NCBI GenBank assembly: GCA_937949745.1
Contig: CALECM010000134.1
Span: 1-15,353 of the forward strand
Reading direction: 5' to 3'
DNA from: an uncultured Bacteroidales bacterium
GTDB lineage: Bacteria; Bacteroidota; Bacteroidia; Bacteroidales; WCHB1-69
DNA length: 15,353 bases
Below the pieces are notes generated by a model. That model did not search any database. It worked only from the letters and a program-made list of their open reading frames with translations, and was not told the origin of the DNA. The position numbers and the translations under genes are program-made. Each line of letters begins with the position of its first letter. Within the stretch, counting starts at the first letter, position 1. Below are positions 12,698 to 15,353 of the stretch, piece after piece.

Positions 12698-15353
12698 ATG
12701 AGTAGATATTCAGAGTACAAAAAACTTGATCTTTCCGCTATCGGGGAAGAAATGAAGGCTTATTGGGATCAAAATGAGATCTTTCTGAAAAGCCTGGAAT
12801 CCCGGAAAGGCCGGGAATCATTTGTTTTTTACGAAGGACCGCCTTCCGCCAACGGGATGCCTGGTATACACCATGTGATGGCCAGGGCTATTAAAGATCT
12901 GATTTGCCGCTATCAAACGCTGAAAGGTAAATACGTTGGACGTAAAGCAGGCTGGGATACGCACGGTCTTCCGGTAGAACTGAGTGTGGAAAAAAGCCTT
13001 GGTATTACCAAAGAAGATATCGGCAAAACGATATCCGTGGAAGATTATAACAGGGCCTGCCGTAAGGAAGTGATGAAATATAAAGACCAGTGGGACGAAT
13101 TAACCCGGAAAATGGGTTATTGGGTCGATCTGGAACATCCGTATATTACTTTCGATACCAAATATATTGAATCCGCATGGTATCTTTTATCCGAATTTTA
13201 TAAAAAGGGTCTGCTTTACAAAGGATACACCATCCAGCCGTATTCCCCCGCGGCCGGTACCGGTTTAAGTTCCCATGAACTGAATTTGCCCGGTTGCTAT
13301 AAGGATGTAAAAGATACGACCGTCATCGCCCAGTTTAAAGTGAAGAAAGAACAGGGCATGACCAAATGCCCGTGGGGTTTCCCCGGAGAATTCAGGGTGC
13401 CGGATAATTTGTACTTGCTGGCATGGACTACCACTCCCTGGACTTTGCCGTCTAATACGGCATTGGCAGTGGGAAAAGAAATCGAATACGTACTGGTGAA
13501 AACCTTCAATCCTTATTCCGGTGAACCCGTAATGGTGATTTTGGCCAAGAATCTCGTTAGTCGGTATTTTCCGGAAAAAAACGCCTCTTTGTCATTCGAC
13601 GATTATAAACCCGGCAACAAGGATATCCCGTTTCAGGTTATTGCCGAGACAACCGGAAAAGATCTTGTAGGTCTGGAATACGAACAACTGATCCCGTATA
13701 TGAATCCCGGAGAAGGAGCTTTCAGGGTAATCCCGGGGGATTATGTGACGACGGCCGACGGTACGGGTATCGTACACATTGCTCCTACTTTCGGTGCGGA
13801 TGATAAACGGGTAGCGACGGAAGCCGGTGTTCCTCCCATGATGTTGACGGATAAGAATAAAACCCTTCATCCGATGGTGGATACGACAGGGAAATTTTAC
13901 CTTATCGATGACCTTGATCCGGAATTTGTGGAAAAAAACGTGAATGTCGATTTATACAAAGAAGTGTCGGGCCGGTATGTAAAACCATGTTACGGCAAGG
14001 AGGATTGTACCGAGGAGGAATCTTTGGATGTATTTCTGGCTATCTGGTTGAAAAAGAATAATAAAGCTTTTAAAGTAGAAAAATATACTCACAATTATCC
14101 TCATTGCTGGCGTACCGATAAACCGGTATTATATTATCCTATGGATTCATGGTTCATCAGGACCACTTCCATGAAAGATCGTTTGATCGAACTGAATAAT
14201 ACGATCAACTGGAAACCGCAGGCTACCGGTTCGGGCCGTTTCGGAAACTGGTTAGAAAATCTTGTGGACTGGAATTTATCCCGTTCCCGTTTCTGGGGTA
14301 TCCCTCTTCCGATCTGGACCAGCGAAGACCGTAAGGAACAGATTTGTATAGGTTCTATAGAGGAATTGATCAAAGAGATCGACAAAGCGGTTGCAGCCGG
14401 TATCATGAAGGAGAATCCTTACCGGGATTTTAAAGTTAATGATTTCAGCAATGAAAATTATGAAAAGGTAGATCTGCACCGGCCTTATATGGACGAGATC
14501 TTCCTGGTTTCGCCCGGCGGACAAAAAATGACGCGGGAAACCGACCTGATCGATGTCTGGTTCGATTCCGGCGCCATGCCGTATTGCCAATGGCATTATC
14601 CGTTTGAAAATAAAGAAATATTCGACAAGAATTTCCCTGCTGATTTTATCGCAGAAGGTGTAGACCAGACGCGCGGCTGGTTCTTTACCCTCCATGCCAT
14701 CGGTACCATGCTTTTCGATTCCGTCGCTTTCAAAAACGTGGTTTCTAACGGACTGGTGCTTGACAAGAACGGGAATAAGATGTCTAAACGTCTCAATAAC
14801 GGAGTGGATCCTTTTGCCACGATCGACCGTTATGGACCTGACGCGACCCGCTGGTATATGATGACCAATACCCAGCCGTGGGATAACCTGAAATTCGATG
14901 CGGAAGGTATTGTGGAAGTACAACGTAAGTTTTTCGGTACACTTTATAATACCTACAACTTTTTTGCCTTATATGCCAATATAGACGGATTTAAATATCA
15001 GGAGGCAAATGTGCCTTTTGAAAAACGTCCGGAGATCGATCGCTGGATACTGTCGGAATTAAATACCCTGATCAGGAAATGTGACGAAAATTACGCGGAT
15101 TATGAACCTACCAAAGTCGGTCGCGATATCCAGCAATTTGTGGATGAATATCTAAGTAACTGGTATGTGAGGCTTTCAAGAAGAAGATTTTGGAAAGGAG
15201 ATTATACGGAGGATAAGATCTCGGCATATCAGACTTTATACACCTGTATGATTACCATCGCCAAACTGGCTTCTCCTATCGCTCCATTCTTTATGGATAA
15301 GCTTTTTCTCGACCTGAATCGGGTAACCGGACTGGAAACCGCGGATTCGGTTC
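12698..15353 (+). CDS. ileS: Isoleucyl-tRNA synthetase, IleRS2 type with GxHH signature, C-terminus beyond window
   Basis: IleRS attaches isoleucine to its tRNA and edits valine mischarging. 885 residues are visible; relatives in Bacteroidota are about 1130-1150, so roughly 250 C-terminal residues (end of the anticodon-binding region) are missing at the window edge. The class I signature region ANGMPGIHHVMAR (51-63) has GIHH at 56-59 instead of HxGH. It is followed by GWDTHGLPVE (85-94). The editing (CP1) domain shows WTTTPWTLPSN (243-253) and GTGIVHIAPTFGADD (355-369). The catalytic domain resumes with DVWFDSGAMPYCQWHYP, and the second signature is KMSKR (694-698). The overall sequence is of the eukaryote-like IleRS2 type rather than the E. 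coli type. ATG 12698 follows a strong Shine-Dalgarno sequence. Confidence 0.96.
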   Translation, partial: MSRYSEYKKLDLSAIGEEMKAYWDQNEIFLKSLESRKGRESFVFYEGPPSANGMPGIHHVMARAIKDLICRYQTLKGKYVGRKAGWDTHGLPVELSVEKSLGITKEDIGKTISVEDYNRACRKEVMKYKDQWDELTRKMGYWVDLEHPYITFDTKYIESAWYLLSEFYKKGLLYKGYTIQPYSPAAGTGLSSHELNLPGCYKDVKDTTVIAQFKVKKEQGMTKCPWGFPGEFRVPDNLYLLAWTTTPWTLPSNTALAVGKEIEYVLVKTFNPYSGEPVMVILAKNLVSRYFPEKNASLSFDDYKPGNKDIPFQVIAETTGKDLVGLEYEQLIPYMNPGEGAFRVIPGDYVTTADGTGIVHIAPTFGADDKRVATEAGVPPMMLTDKNKTLHPMVDTTGKFYLIDDLDPEFVEKNVNVDLYKEVSGRYVKPCYGKEDCTEEESLDVFLAIWLKKNNKAFKVEKYTHNYPHCWRTDKPVLYYPMDSWFIRTTSMKDRLIELNNTINWKPQATGSGRFGNWLENLVDWNLSRSRFWGIPLPIWTSEDRKEQICIGSIEELIKEIDKAVAAGIMKENPYRDFKVNDFSNENYEKVDLHRPYMDEIFLVSPGGQKMTRETDLIDVWFDSGAMPYCQWHYPFENKEIFDKNFPADFIAEGVDQTRGWFFTLHAIGTMLFDSVAFKNVVSNGLVLDKNGNKMSKRLNNGVDPFATIDRYGPDATRWYMMTNTQPWDNLKFDAEGIVEVQRKFFGTLYNTYNFFALYANIDGFKYQEANVPFEKRPEIDRWILSELNTLIRKCDENYADYEPTKVGRDIQQFVDEYLSNWYVRLSRRRFWKGDYTEDKISAYQTLYTCMITIAKLASPIAPFFMDKLFLDLNRVTGLETADSV

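Noticed and set aside
14276..14923. Minus-strand 215-residue open frame inside ileS
   Set aside because: Antisense to the conserved catalytic region of ileS, including the KMSKR codons; no motif or start context supports it.

Overview
The window looks like ordinary chromosome of a Bacteroidota bacterium, most likely order Bacteroidales. Base composition is moderate. Lipoproteins of Bacteroidota type (DUF4369, FN3-like, SprT-associated) are present. Several gene starts are preceded by the Bacteroidota -7 box TAnnTTTG, and all starts except ileS lack a clear Shine-Dalgarno sequence. I see no tRNA, rRNA, CRISPR array, insertion sequence, integrase or phage gene. No gene-free stretch exceeds 300 bases.

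Left edge (1-1978, minus strand): a secreted right-handed beta-helix repeat protein, cut by the window edge, then ispE of the non-mevalonate isoprenoid pathway. Divergent from ispE, with only 47 bp between the starts, is a plus-strand GH3-family acyl-adenylate enzyme (2026-3543). It ends 4 bp from the stop of purE.

Centre (3548-9301, minus strand): eight tightly spaced genes, in transcription order purA, a 52-residue lipoprotein, a SprT-like zinc protease, a DUF4369-type lipoprotein, an FN3-like lipoprotein, buk, nadK and purE. Several junctions overlap or abut (TAATATG, 8-nt overlap, ATGA, TAAATG), so much of it is probably one or two operons. A second -7 box lies before the FN3-like lipoprotein. 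The group mixes purine synthesis (purA, purE), NADP supply (nadK), an acyl-phosphate kinase and envelope proteins.

Right part: a YbdG-type mechanosensitive channel (9387-10634, minus) is divergent from the bifunctional histidine-degradation enzyme FtcD (10882-12582, plus). FtcD is followed by a perfect 10-bp inverted repeat and then ileS, which runs off the right edge. This isoleucyl-tRNA synthetase has the swapped class I signature GxHH (GIHH) in place of HxGH, a change associated with very high mupirocin resistance in IleRS2 enzymes. It is the most notable single observation here. I found no convincing new multi-gene system; the other points of interest are a short lipoprotein gene, buk without ptb, and the gene order.
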